DNA of 64,000 nt from positions 6,231,000 through 6,294,999 of the forward strand of contig OY740766.1 of the NCBI GenBank assembly GCA_963513935.1, read 5' to 3'. The DNA comes from Aphrophora alni. Its lineage: Eukaryota > Arthropoda > Insecta > Hemiptera > Aphrophoridae. Positions within the stretch are counted from its first letter, which is position 1. The number at the start of each line of letters is the position of its first letter. A program made the translations under genes and the position numbers. Of the stretch, positions 24,915 through 36,974 are shown piece after piece. The notes beneath the pieces were generated by a model. It saw nothing but the letters and a program-made list of their open reading frames with translations. It ran no database searches and was not told the DNA's origin.

Positions 24915-25532
24915 GCAATTAATGGGTTCAGTTACTTTCATAAGATGTTTCTGGAAATATGAATTCATCTTCTGCAAGAAATATTAGTCTTGTTCTTTTT
25001 GCTGCCAGATGAAGCATTGCAGTTTCCAGCCATGCACTATTGAATATAGGGTACTTACGTATTAATGCCACCGCAGCAGAAGTTGCTAATTCGCATGCGT
25101 CAATATTTGCTTACTTTGCGATATAATTATATATCACGACAGGTTTGGCCAGGTAGCTATATATATATATATAATCACCTGGCCTTTCGTAGCTATATAT
25201 ATAATCACCTGGCCAAACCTTTCGTAAGTTTATTGAAGTTAATAATTTGAAATTAGATCATGGATAAACATGAGCTTTAAAAGTGAAGTGCCGCCAATCT
25301 ACGCCTAAAATTTTTGCGACAAATCATAAAATGAAAGTATATGAATCTAAAAGCTGAAAAAAAATGGAATTCTGCTTCCCTTAAACCAGTTTGCTCTTTA
25401 TTGGCGCATGCGCATTAGCGCAACTTCTGCTGCGGTGGCGTTAATAAGTAAGTATCGAATATAGTAATGTAGCTAATCATTACAGATATTCCTATGAAAC
25501 CAATAATTCTCTAATTGGTAGCAAGAGGTAAT
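24915..25532 (-). pseudogene. Interrupted C-terminal coding fragment of unknown origin
   Basis: Removing the 407-bp element at 25050-25456 and one copy of its 8-bp target duplication leaves one reading frame. It runs from the IYKKKLPLATN end of the transposase remnant (to about 25517), through an in-frame TAG, and on to a stop near 24915. It contains AWLETAMLHLAAKRTR followed by LIFLAEDEFIFPETSYESN. The composition looks coding, but I do not recognise a family. It may be the end of the same transposase or the end of an older host gene. The TAG and the insertion make it non-functional as it stands. Confidence 0.4.
25050..25456. mobile_element. Small DNA transposon (MITE) with 8-bp target duplication
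   Basis: Flanked by a perfect 8-bp direct repeat GAATATAG (25042-25049 and 25457-25464). The left tip GGTACTTACGTATTAATGCC and the reverse complement of the right tip GATACTTACTTATTAACGCC pair; the inverted repeat continues through CACCGCAGCAGAAGTTG for about 50 bp. An 8-bp duplication is typical of hAT and P-type elements; the tips do not settle which. The interior holds a partial duplication of an AGCTATATATA..ATCACCTGGCC unit (about 25153-25220) and no transposase. It sits inside the coding remnant on the minus strand. Confidence 0.9.
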
Positions 25533-26960
25533 TTCTTCTTATATATTTTATCCAAATGATTTGTCCAATCCTTGACTAAGTTTTTATTCAATTTTTCAAT
25601 GTCAAAAGGAGAAGGTTTTTTCCCTGCACTTCTTGAAGATATCTGCCCAATCTTGAAGAAGTTCCACTCTAGCTTTATGGTTCTCAGCACTGTATCTTTT
25701 TTGGATTCTAAATACAAAATTTGATAGCCCCTTGTTGTGAAGGTGATTTTTTGATTTCAACTTTTTTCAATGTGTACTAAATGTTGGAGTAGGTTAATTA
25801 GTGTCACATTTTATTCTGGCCTCCACAAGAGTCGTAGAATATTCAAGATCTGTAGGTTCATCTAGATAGTTATGTACATAACTATATATAAAATAAACAC
25901 ATTTCATTACTCCATTTTTGGTGACAATATATGGATAAAGATAAAATACACTTTTTTTCATTTGACAAAATATGAACATTGAGAGCAAAAACAGATAGGT
26001 CTAACACAATAGAAAGTTGGCAGGAAAAGTTTTTGGAATAATCCATGACATTGCTTCTTTATAGACACTCTTTGACTATATTTCTTTGCGGATATTTTTC
26101 TTTCATAGAATACCTTCCTTTTCTGAGATTTAACTCATGCTCCATAGATTTCAATTCTTTTTCAAAGCCAGTTTTTGTTTTCTCATTTTTTCTTCAATAC
26201 TTTTTGTTCTTTTGTCACATATGCTACATGTATCGCTTCATGAATATCTGAAAGTTATAATAAAATCTCGGTTGAAAACCTTATGATATGGATTCATAAT
26301 TTACACACTTGGTCAATTTGGATTTGTCTCCTTAAATAAATAAAACATTTTTGAAAAATTCAAACTTTTATCTAAGTCATACTAGAATAAGAAAGACTAT
26401 AATAGCTACTACGACCCTTAAAAGATTTTATGTGATCACAGTGTTTCCTCATTCAATTTGTGAGAATTATTTGAGTGCTTGCCTCTTAAATGAGGAGCTA
26501 GTAAATCATATTCTTTTATTTTAATACTAAATATTGTAATTTTTATCTGCCTATTCCATGGATAGATATGAAGGCCTTTTTACAAACACTAAGTTAATTT
26601 ATTTTATCATCAATCAATACACAGACTCCATAACATCTATAAAATTGGCCTCATCTACATTTTCAATACAACTACGTTGACACGGGAGAGCTGTGATAAA
26701 ACCACTTAAATAAAGATTTTCTTCATTGTGACTTTCAATTTCATTCATAAATTTTAAGATCTTATTTCTATCAGCTATGTCAACTATTTCAAAGCATTTT
26801 GTTTTACACTTACAAGGTTCTTCTGGTTCGTAAGGTTGAAGACGTAATTTCTTATTGATATCACTGGTTCATTCATATTGCGTATGTTTCTTAGAAGTTA
26901 GTTGTATGTTAACCTTATCATCAGAAATTTCAACATTGTCAACAACACAAATATAATAAA
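25500..26960 (-). pseudogene. Decayed transposase with DSCGGQNK-type motif
   Basis: Minus-strand fragments in shifting frames align in order with an uncharacterised transposase-like family common in insect genomes. They are: a Cys-rich block CKCKTKCFEIVDIADR followed by SGFITALP (about 26860-26620); KEQKVLKKK and a charged helix (about 26250-26100); MDYSKNFSCQ (about 26050); FYDSCGGQNKM (about 25835-25800); and SPFDIEKLNKNLVKDW near 25600. The Asp in DSCGGQNK is likely part of the acidic triad. At least three frame changes and several stops separate the pieces, including a TGA inside the first block. I recognise the motif pattern from memory but not a formal family name. No terminal repeats were found. 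Confidence 0.6.
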
Positions 26961-27044
26961 CCTATTATTGTACAAATAAAATGCTATACAAGAATAAACT
27001 GCTAATAAATTAATGAAAACACTAAAAACAGAACAGGAGAATGG

Positions 27045-27090
27045 CACATGTTAGTTATTTTAATATAAACAATAAAATAACTAACATGTG
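27045..27090. repeat. 46-bp perfect hairpin
   Basis: CACATGTTAGTTATTTTA pairs exactly with its reverse complement across a 10-base loop. No run of T follows and no gene is adjacent. It could be a tiny remnant of an inverted-repeat element. Confidence 0.85.
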
Positions 27091-28368
27091 ACAAACTACA
27101 GATCAGTGCTACCAAACACGTCATTCTTACCAAAATTATAATGGAGTTGTCGGGTTTTATCTCCTGCGACAATGGTACTTATCAGATTATATTTCTTCTT
27201 CGAATATCACAAGAGTTATTACGATGTTCCCGTGTATAAATGTACTGTCTTCAGATATTATAGTTAGTATGTTTTAACATATAATATATAAAAATTTGAA
27301 AATGGTGCATATAAGGTTCTTTCCATTTTATATCTAAAACAAATTTATTTTCTGCAAATTTTTAAGCATTATAATATCAAAAGTATTATTTTCATAATTT
27401 ATATGAAATGTCTTTTAAAACAAATAAAAAAAAAAATTGAAAGTGTATTTGATAGATTTCCAGAGAGAGGTTTTTACTTATATTTTCCCTATTTAAAAAT
27501 TACAGAGTTGGTTTTAAAGTGCATAATTGTAGAATTAGTGTTCACTTGTACATTACAGAGATGATTTAAATAGGTCTCTTTTACATAAAAAAAAAATTTC
27601 CAGATAGAACATGATGCTCAACAGGAAGAACTGGTACTCATTTCCACAAAACTGGAGTACTTGCTGAAATGTTACAAACTTGAACATTCTCATGCATAAC
27701 AGTCCAAAACCATTAATTGTTAAATAAATATGAAATGAGGGAAAATATTCAAAATATACTTTGAGTCAAAAATCATACGAATAAATAAAATAATCTAGGC
27801 CTTGACCAAGGTCAGTGAAAAAAAGAAGTAGGGTTCCTTATTTGGTCCAAGCAAATTTGGACCCAAAACATCGAGATAGTATAAAGAAGGCTTAAATCTA
27901 ACAAAGACTTTTATGTTCATGGTAAATATAACTCTGAAAATTGTCTAAACCAATATAAAGACAACAACTCTGCAACTTTTTTAGACACCTGCTATATCTT
28001 TCCAAAGCTATCTATAACATTTTGTATCTAATATCCATATTTTTTTATCTAGGACTAATGAGAGTGGGAAACTGTTATAATAGACAGAAAGATACAGGGT
28101 TAACTTAGTTTCAAAACCTCAATCAGAGAGGTGTCTAACTATAGCAAACACTCTCCCTAAACCACTTAACCATTGAGATGCCTCAAAATAAAACAATTTT
28201 CTTTTCTTTGATTATAACTTGGTTACGATCAATAAAGTTGTCAGTGATCACTTTGAAAAAAAGAGATTAAAATTTTTGAAATCTTTGAATGTATACAATT
28301 TTTGTTTATTTATTCATTAAAAGATGAAAATAAATTATAGTTTAAGTCATAGGCAGAATGGGGATATA
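27091..28368. other. No recognisable gene
   Basis: AT-rich sequence with many stops in every frame. No repeat boundary identified. Confidence 0.4.
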
Positions 28369-28736
28369 CAGTAGAACCCCTCTAATCCGTCACCTTCGGG
28401 ACTGGGGGCATGGTCGGAACGCAAAAAAGGTCGGATTATCCGAAAAACGTCAATATTTATTACATATTATATAAAGAGATTTTTTTAAAGTGAAATAAGT
28501 GATATATAAACTTTTAAAAGTCTATATAATAAAGTCTATATATAAACTTTGCAAATCAATAGAAACAACACGAGAGATGACACAGCACTGAAGCGGGAAA
28601 GCGATAACAAACCGGAAAGAATGGCGCCAGACGGGCCGTGAGTCATCGGCAAGTCGGCACCATATCGCGAGTTCGAGCACAGTCGGATTAACCGGAGTAA
28701 CGGACCACCCGAGGGCGGATTAGAGGGGTTCTACTG
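28369..28736. mobile_element. pogo/Tigger-type MITE 1 (368 bp)
   Basis: Ends are CAGTAGAACCCCTCTAATCCG and its reverse complement, flanked by TA on both sides, as for pogo/Tigger elements. The interior is short and non-coding, with a GC-richer right half. Confidence 0.9.
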
Positions 28737-30424
28737 TACTCACTTCTGAACTACAGAAAGAAATTGTACAAATTTATTTTACATAAATATGTTTGCACTT
28801 AATTTTGTACATACTTTATACACAAATTAATTATAGCTAGCAAGAACAAATTTTGTTTCATGTATCTTAACAAAATGAAAATGTTGATTAAATTCTGGAA
28901 TCACAAAAGGCATTAAAATATGATTGTCAAAACTAATTTTGTTAAAAAAAACTTCTTAAACTGCTGACCTCTCTCCTCTTCCCTCATAAATTCCTGTAGA
29001 ACATAATTAAATTTTTAACTGTCAGTTTACTTATTTTTAAACAGATTTTTAAGCGATTGTATTTCATTTTTATAATATATTTTATTTGTGTTTTTTGTTT
29101 AACTTAAAAAATAAATATTGATTCTATTACTCGTGTTTTGACTTTCGAATTTTTGTTTAATGTTTAAAAATATTATGTAAATTATTGTAAATATATAAAA
29201 TACATATCACTATACATTAGTAGTATTTTAATTAGGCTGATATAATGTAAATATTTTGTTGAAAGTTATAAAGAGTGCATGTGTTTTTTTTTTATTCTGG
29301 GTCATATACAGTAATAATTATTGACAAAGAAAACTATTTTTAAATTCCACAAGAGTGATGTTGTTAGTACAAAAATAGAACTAAACAATTTAAGATCAAA
29401 ACTTGTATTTTCATTTGTCTAAATGTGTTAGTAAAAAAATATTATTATTTTGTGTTGCTTAATGTATTTATTGTGAATTAAATGCATGGTTTTTGTTTTT
29501 CCCTGTTTTAAAAATCTTTTTTTCACCCTTTCATATAATTTAGTTTTAATTATATTTCAAGTATTGGTTCTTATTCTGAAGTTTCAGATGTAAATAATAA
29601 AGATATCACAAAGAAGAAGAGTAAATATATATTTTGTTTATTGATACATTATAAATGATTGGATATCTCTCTCATAACAATACAAATTTAACAAGTGTGT
29701 GCTAATTATTAATTTGAAATGCAGTGTTCCATCTGGTTCAGTTAAAAACAAATCGCTGACACAGTATATAGAATGTTCATTATTGAGTATTGTTTTACCA
29801 GCTGTCTCAAGACTTTCTTAGATTGAACTTTTAGTTTTCCTAAAAAGAGGATACTACATTGGAAACTAAATAAAGATAATCACCAATCGTTAATTAATAT
29901 TAGAAGAAAATTAGAAGAAAAAAAATTGTTTTTCGTTCTTTATGTTGACAGTCAGAATAGCTAAACTTATTTGTTAAGATGGTCATATGTGCCTTGGGAA
30001 ATTGAGCCATTTTTCTTGAAGGTAGACCCAAAAAACAATCTTAATTTTAATAGTAGATTTCAGAATTAGGAAAGTAACAACTCCAATAAAATGAGATATT
30101 CTATACACCTAAAAATCCTATTTATAAAGTTCTTAGAGGTCATAATTAGAAAAGGAAACATTTTCCCTTATTGTAATTCCGAAGTCAATATATTTCGATT
30201 AAATTCTTTCTTCCAAGCTCTTTACAGTTAAACAATGTCTCTGCTAAGTTTCTTTTAGCAACAAATATTAATAGAGGGGATAAAAACCAGCGTACACCTT
30301 TTCTACTTCAACAATTTTTAAAATTCATTGACTTCAAATTCACCTAATAAAGAAAAAATAATATTACCTACTATTCACTTTTTCACTGTAAAAATTTTAA
30401 TTAAAAAGAACCAAATTCATATTA
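28737..30424. other. No recognisable gene
   Basis: AT-rich sequence between two pogo-type elements, with no supported coding or RNA gene. Confidence 0.4.
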
Positions 30425-31222
30425 CAGTAGAACCCCTCAAACTCGACACAATGTGGACTTTAAGGTTGTCGAGTTTTAGGGAACTTTGGTATTTAATGGT
30501 TAGGTTTGCAACAAATACTCAAAATTACTTTAAATAACTGTACATTTATTGATTATCAATGATTACACGTTTATTGCAAAAAAGTCCCTGCCTGACAACA
30601 ACAAAAATAGTGTGTTCAATCACACATTAAAATGAAATTTATCGATGGGTCAAATGAGATTTAAAAAGTATTGGCCTTGTACAATAGGCTCAGTAAACTA
30701 AAAATAACTATCCTAATATGCTGTAACACGGTCCAATACAAATGCTATAAATTGAACTGCTGATCGCTTATAATTAAGAGTCGGGTCATTTTTCTCACCT
30801 GGTTAAGACCTTTATTACAAAACTTGAATCATAGTTCTACGACGCTCCATTGAATTGTTATGACAAAAGACTTGCCGCTTACTTTAATGGAATCGGTGCT
30901 AATGACCGGTAGCATCCGGGTGGTTAGGCGCTTGGGTTCACAACAATATGAATGTTTTGACAACACATGATTAGGGCTGTCCCGGTCTACCTGGACCCTT
31001 TATCTTTAACTTTGGCCTTTACTATACAGTAGGATTAGAAAGTGGCTAGACAAAGGAGCAACCCTCACAGCTGTATAAACAAAAGTGACAAGCCTCAACC
31101 TCCCGGCATCTGGCAGGCGCACATGGCGTAAAACAATGCAGTGAATGACTTTGGAAATCCCACGCTCCTGGTCACTGGCCCTGTCGAGTTTGAAGGAATG
31201 TCGAGTTTGAGGGGTTCTACTG
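30425..31222. mobile_element. pogo/Tigger-type element 2 (798 bp)
   Basis: Starts CAGTAGAACCCCTCAAACTC and ends with its reverse complement; TA flanks both ends. It shares most of its length with element 4 at 55045-55833, in the opposite orientation. The short frames inside have no transposase motifs. It is non-autonomous. Confidence 0.9.
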
Positions 31223-32019
31223 TACAATAAGAATTCACAAATTCATGTATTAATGATCATAATCGAGTAACTAATATTCATTTCCAAAATGGGAGCTTTT
31301 AAGCAAAAAAAAAAAAAAAAACAATATTTTGCTCTGGAAACTCATTTTTTACCCATGAAAATTCAATTTATAAATTATGAAAGAATCTAATATTTAACTA
31401 TTAAATTTAGACATCAAATTAATTAATTTAGACATTAACCGTGATAATAAGCGAGACTGACGATTACATTTTAATCAATAAGTACCCGTTATTAAATATT
31501 CTATATAAATGTTATTTTATGAATATAATAGTTAAGATATTTAAATATAATTTGCTTATCCTTACCTAAATTGTCCTACACCTGCACTAAATAGTGTGTT
31601 ACGCCATAAATGATATTAACTAATCTACAACCTTTGACATAAAGGACAAGTTAGATAAGGTAAAGTCCTTTTTTATGTATTTGCATTACAGCTATCATAA
31701 TATTCCTGAAATGGAAAGTTTATCAAAAATTTAAATTTAAAGAAGAATTCACGTAAAAGGAAAATTATTCAAAAATGAAATGACATGAAATTTATTGTTT
31801 TTTCCTTTACAATGCACTTACAAAATATACTGATTTAAAAAAAAATATATATATATATATATAGGTATATATACTTTCAATAGTAAATAACAAATTCTTG
31901 CAACGAAACTAGAAAATACTTGTTGATCTTTCTAAAGATTTTTACATTGGAACAATACCATCCCAAGGTCAAAAACCTGTTTGGGGTGAAAATAATACTG
32001 CAAAGTCATTTTATAATTA
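31223..32019. other. No recognisable gene
   Basis: AT-rich spacer between pogo-type elements 2 and 3, with a homopolymer A run near 31303-31321 and a short TA run near 31846-31862. Confidence 0.4.
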
Positions 32020-32609
32020 CAGTAGAACCTCTCTTAACCGGTCTAGTCGGGACTGACACCCGGGCCGGTTGCCAGTTTGGCCGGTTAATCCGAAGTTCCC
32101 GTTAAACTCGTCACAAAGCTTTTTTACAGATTCCCCTCTGTCAAGTATTTTGACACATTTAACCGCGTCTCAAACAAAAACAACACACGCTTCCATTTTC
32201 GTAACTTGCTCATTTTTATTTACTGTATATACTGTACGTAGATCATAACCTGTTAAAGACAAGAAGAAAACTGAAAAGAAATGTTATATTTTCCATAATG
32301 TATACTAAATTGATTCGTGGAAAAAAGCGGCCCATCAAACGTTTTTGTCTGTGTATGCCTGCTATACCGACGAGTGCCAATGCCGCGGTGTTTTTATGCC
32401 GCCGACAATGGGATACCGCTATCGACAAAATTGTTTGTCTCGCCGCCGCTTTGATACTGCGGTGCTTTTATGCCGCCGACAATGGAATACCACTATCGAC
32501 AAAGTCGTTTGACTTGCCGCCGCTTTGGTGTTTCAATTACAATTTATTTTCGGAGACTCTCATCGAACCAGTACACTACGAAATAGGCCGGTTAACAGAG
32601 GTTCTACTG
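32020..32609. mobile_element. pogo/Tigger-type element 3 (590 bp)
   Basis: Ends are CAGTAGAACCTCTSTTAACC-type inverted repeats flanked by TA. The interior contains two tandem copies of a unit of about 75 bp (roughly 32380-32530) built around TTTTATGCCGCCGACAATGG and ATCGACAAA. An open frame of 104 codons crosses this duplication but has no known motif. Confidence 0.88.
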
Positions 32610-33013
32610 TAGCTGAAAAGGAAAAAATTGCTAGGGCCAACAAGTCCAACTTATATAAAATAATTGTTCACAAAAACACATTTAGATATCACTGAACTCA
32701 ATGGGAACTTAAACTAAATTAACATAATAATAATATAAAATAACCAAATAAATACTTTGTACTTATTACAGTTGTTCTCAAAAACACTTTCTTAAAATTA
32801 ATCTAACAAAAGTAATTTTCAAATAAATACCACTCATTCACACCTACAAGCATTTAACATATATTTATATATACACACACACTTTTATATATATATATAT
32901 ATACACTACTCATAATACCGATTAAGAAGAAAAATATAAAATGAAGAGAAAATATTATATATTTGATAGCTCAACAACCCGCAAAAGTTAGTTAAACCTG
33001 TAACTAATGTGTA
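32610..33013. other. No recognisable gene
   Basis: AT-rich spacer with short CA and TA runs near 32870-32905. Confidence 0.4.
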
Positions 33014-34035
33014 GTGTTTAACATTGGTTTGTGCTCAATAACGATCTTGTTGTCCAGGCTGGATGATGCAAGCGTTAGAGGGATCGTGCTTCAATGGTTT
33101 CGATCATTCCTAATCGGCAGGACTCAGCAAACTAAAGTTAACCATGTTACTAGTAAGCTCGGGAATATAAAATACGGAATCCCTCAGGGGTCAGTTCTTT
33201 CTGGACCGTTATTTTTAATATATGTGAACAGCCTTTGTAATGCGCGTCTCGAAGGTGATCTTGTCGCTTTCGCGGATGACACGGCATTATTTTATAGGGC
33301 TGACACCTTGGAGGAACTTAGGTCTAATATGCAGAATGATGTATCTGCACTCCGATGGTGGTTTATAGTAAATTATATGGTCATGAGCCCTAAAACAAAA
33401 TATATCATATTTAATATTAAAAAGAAATGTGTTCTTCCAGATTCTTTAAAATACCATGAATTAAATTGCAATGTATTAATTTGCCCATGTGTTTCCATTG
33501 AGCAGGTGGACCAAATTTAAATATTAATTTGGGGTTGGTTGTTGACTCTAGGCTCACTTGGAGACAGCATGTTTATTTCGTAAGAGATAAATTAATAAAA
33601 TATATTAGAATTTTTTATATGCTTAGATACGTATGCAATAGCAAGTTACTTAAGACTATTTATTATTCCCTTATAAACTCTAAATTGGAATATGGCCTTA
33701 CAATTTGGGGAGGCGCATACTACACAACTGTGAAACCAGTAATAACACTGCAGAAAAATTTTGTTCGCATAATCTCTAACAAATTTAAAAGAGAGCATAC
33801 AGCACCCCTTTTTAGAGGTTTGGATATTCTTCCACTCAGAAATTTGTACGTGTTTAAAGTATTAAGATGTTTTTTCGAAAGGAATGGTGATTGTAGTCCT
33901 CGACCAAAAACTCATATTTTACGTAATTCACTTAACATTCAAAACTGTAAAAATAATAATAAATTTTCCCGGTTATTAAGAAAACATTTAACCCAAATAG
34001 GAAACATTGAACTGTATTTTAAAGTGTTAATTTGA
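33014..34035 (+). pseudogene. LINE reverse transcriptase, C-terminal half, one frameshift
   Basis: The first part (33014-33520) has LSRLDDASVRGIVLQWFRSF, the template-binding block GIPQGSVLSGPLF and the catalytic AFADDTALF with both Asp residues, which coordinate the metal ions for cDNA synthesis. The second part (33529-34035) continues in another frame with LGLVVDSRLTWRQHV, then the thumb and C-terminal region (SKLEYGLTIWGGAYY, LQKNFVRIISNKF). The frame shift near 33520 and the missing endonuclease and fingers domain make the copy inactive. The shift is the only clear break, so it is not very old. Confidence 0.88.
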
Positions 34036-34535
34036 TTATGTGTGTGTTAGTAAATGTTGAAAAAAGATTTGTGTATGTGGGTATAGACTTTACTTGTGTG
34101 AGTGTGTGTTTGGAGGTGGGGGGGGTGAGAGGTGTTAGTATGTGTATTTAGTGTATAAATAAATATTTAGTAATTAAGTTTTTGAATAAATTAAATTTAG
34201 TAAGTTCTGTTCTTTTAAATATCCTGGAGTAGTTATAATAGGAAGCTATTTATTCTTTTGTTGTAATTTGTAACCTTATGTAAGTTTATTGTTTATTTTG
34301 CTGGGTTCGGTCAGCTGCGGTTTTGTCATTTTCTAGCCAATGAATATTAATTTTATAATGTTATTTTTCTTTTTTATGTGTATTTCATGTTTAATCTAGA
34401 TTTAGTATACATTCATTTATAAGTTTTACACGTAATAAAGCCCCTAACAGGTTTATAACCTCGGGGCAGTTTTTTAATTTATTTCTAGTTGTAGTTTGTA
34501 TATATATTTCTTTTCAATAAAAAAAATAAAAAAAT
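33014..34535 (+). mobile_element. 5'-truncated LINE (non-LTR retrotransposon)
   Basis: Only the second half of the reverse transcriptase and the sequence 3' of it remain. The tail ends at an A-rich run (AATAAAAAAAATAAAAAAAT near 34515-34535), as expected for a non-LTR 3' end. The 5' edge, around 33014-33040, lies where homology to the reverse transcriptase starts and is approximate. Target duplications were not found. The clade is uncertain: the C-terminal block resembles jockey/CR1-type proteins, and no RNase H domain follows. Confidence 0.8.
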
Positions 34536-34985
34536 ATATTGACCTGTTCCTGTTACAATAAAAATTACTCTACTCGTCTACAGAATTTATTTTTATTTGT
34601 ACAGCGTTTAATGTAAAGAGCCATTGAATTGACTCTGAACTATCATTTCCTCCACTTCTACTGAAGAAAATTTTATTTATATATCAGTTTCTCAAGGGTA
34701 AAATGTTAAGCATTTTGAATAGTAGAGCACCATGTTACAACCTTCTTTTATTTGGCATAAATTAAATAAAATGTTTTTGAAGTGAGAAACTAATTTTAAG
34801 ACACTGTAATATCCACCTCCCCAAACTTTGATGCCATATTCCAGTTCTGAGTCAATCAAATCATGAATATTGATTTTGACGATTTCAATTTTGTCACCGA
34901 TCTCAACGTTTAAAAAAGACTAATATATTTAGTTAATTACATTCTCTGTTTGAAGTTATTTGTTAATGATGGAAGTTCAATTTTC
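34536..34985. other. No recognisable gene
   Basis: AT-rich spacer between the LINE and the first of three fold-back elements; nothing supported. Confidence 0.4.
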
Positions 34986-35363
34986 TTATTATACATTTTT
35001 CGGACATTTGCCATCATTTGTATGTTAAAAATCAAAACCCAACATTTCGGGAATAAGAATCAATTCCCGTTATCAAGTGACTAAAAACTAAAGAAACATG
35101 AAACTAGAAACTAAGCCTATGTAAGAAGTAAAATTAAATAAGAATACTACCAACCTTAATATCTAAGCATGCATCTTAGAGCTAAAACTGAGAAGTCAAA
35201 AAACACAATCACAGTAACACACAACTAACGTCAAATACGTGTTGTATCAAAGATACAGCAACAAGTGACGCCGGGATAACGGGAATTGATTCTTATTCTC
35301 GAAATGTCGTGTTTTGATTTTTAACACACAAATGATGGCAAATGTCCGAAAAATGTATAATAA
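34986..35363. mobile_element. Fold-back element A (378 bp)
   Basis: Arms of about 92 bp (34986-35079 and 35272-35363) are near-perfect reverse complements, beginning TTATTATACATTTTTCGGAC. The interior of about 190 bp is non-coding. Each arm holds a GGGAAT/ATTCCC hairpin followed by GAAA, preceded by TTGATAAC (left arm on the minus strand at about 35074-35045). Confidence 0.85.
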
Positions 35364-36585
35364 TATAATTAATTACAGTTTAGTATTGTCAATATGAGTT
35401 TTCCAGCCACACTTCTAACCCCAGCTTCATACCGTCTTGACAAAATATTGAATGGTCTACTGTGTCAAATGCCTTTGACATATACAAATATCCCTGCACA
35501 ACATTTATTCACATTGTACCACTATAGACTCAAAGTTTAACGGTGCTCATCATACGTCTAAAAACAAATTGTTTTTTACTAAAAAAAGTTACTTTTATCT
35601 AGGAAAGAGACAACTTTTCTAAAATGTTTGAAAAGTAGAGAATTGATGTTGGGCGATAATTTGTTTTAACACCCTTTTATATAAAGGTTATGTATTATGC
35701 ATGCAAATTAGTCCGATTGATAATCGATAGTAGTCAATACTGACTTAATTCTGCAATATCTAGCAGCTCAAGGTCTGTAATTAGTGCAGTGAAAGCAACT
35801 GCTTTTCTTTCTTGTTTTGGGGAAGAAGGAGAAATCTCCACGGACAACTCTACAAAGCAGAGTAGTGTTGGACACTTATCAGGTAAAACCCCTCCTCAAC
35901 TTCATCCCAAAACTAGAACCACAAAGCTTTACATCAAGTAAATAACTATATATCTTTATACTATGAACTGCTTCTCACTTTTACACTTTCATCCCTGTCC
36001 TTCCTTACCATGACTTCTTTTATATATTTTACTATTGTTTGTTACTGATTAATATTTTGTTAATAATAATAGTATCACCTAGTGTGGTCTCCAATAGTTC
36101 AATCATTTTGTTCCAGATATTTTTCTCCTATAGCCAGAGACTGAAAAGTCTGGAAGTTCTGGCAAATCTACGCTCTTATTAAGAGTTTCCTCAATACATC
36201 TATAATACATATTGAAAACGTATTTATAAGTTTTAACAACTTTCACTTTGCAATAAAAAAATGAATGCTAGAGTAGTTTATTCTTTTGTAAAAACATTAA
36301 CTAGTTTTAGGTTATAACACTAGTAACATTCACAAACACATTGTACAGCAATAAACTCTCTTGTGTAACATGGAGGTGTTTTGAATAGAGAATGATACAA
36401 AATCCATGGATTAAATTCCTAAAAACTCCATGAGATAATAGTAATATCCAGGTAAAAGAAAAAGTGTGTGATTCAACCCCAAATCAATATATACTTTATT
36501 TGACCAAATCAGATTAATATCAATGGATATAATGTATTCTATTTTTAAAATTATTACTTAATTGTGGAATATTTGTATTAATATA
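35364..36585. other. No recognisable gene
   Basis: AT-rich spacer between fold-back elements A and B. No coding or repeats identified. Confidence 0.4.
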
Positions 36586-36967
36586 ATTGTTTGTTCGGAC
36601 ATTTGCCATCATTTGTGTGTAAGAAACAATACAACTCCTCCCCCTTCCCAGTTGGGAGATTGTTTTATGACCGTTAGTTGTTCTGTGACTGTGAACAGAC
36701 CTATTTTGGTTGGCATTTGTCAGCTGCTATGTACTCCGTCCATGATCTCTTTTGACTTGTGGTTTCCTGATCACATGTGAGTTTCTTTTTAGTTTTTGAC
36801 CATACAGGTTTAGTTTCTGAACATAGGTCTAGACATCTAGGAGTGTGTTCTGTCTACATATTTTAGTTTGTAAGTTAGGCACTTGATAACGGAAGTTGAT
36901 TTATACTCTCGAAACATCGTGTATTGTTTCTTATACACAAATGATGGCAAATATCCTAACAAACAAT
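36586..36967. mobile_element. Fold-back element B (382 bp)
   Basis: Related to element A: shares the CGGACATTTGCCATCATTTG tip. Arms pair over about 46 bp (36586-36632 and 36921-36967). The right side carries CTTGATAACGG..CTCGAAAC, like element A. The 72-codon frame inside is without known motifs. Confidence 0.8.
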
Positions 36968-36974
36968 AATATTA

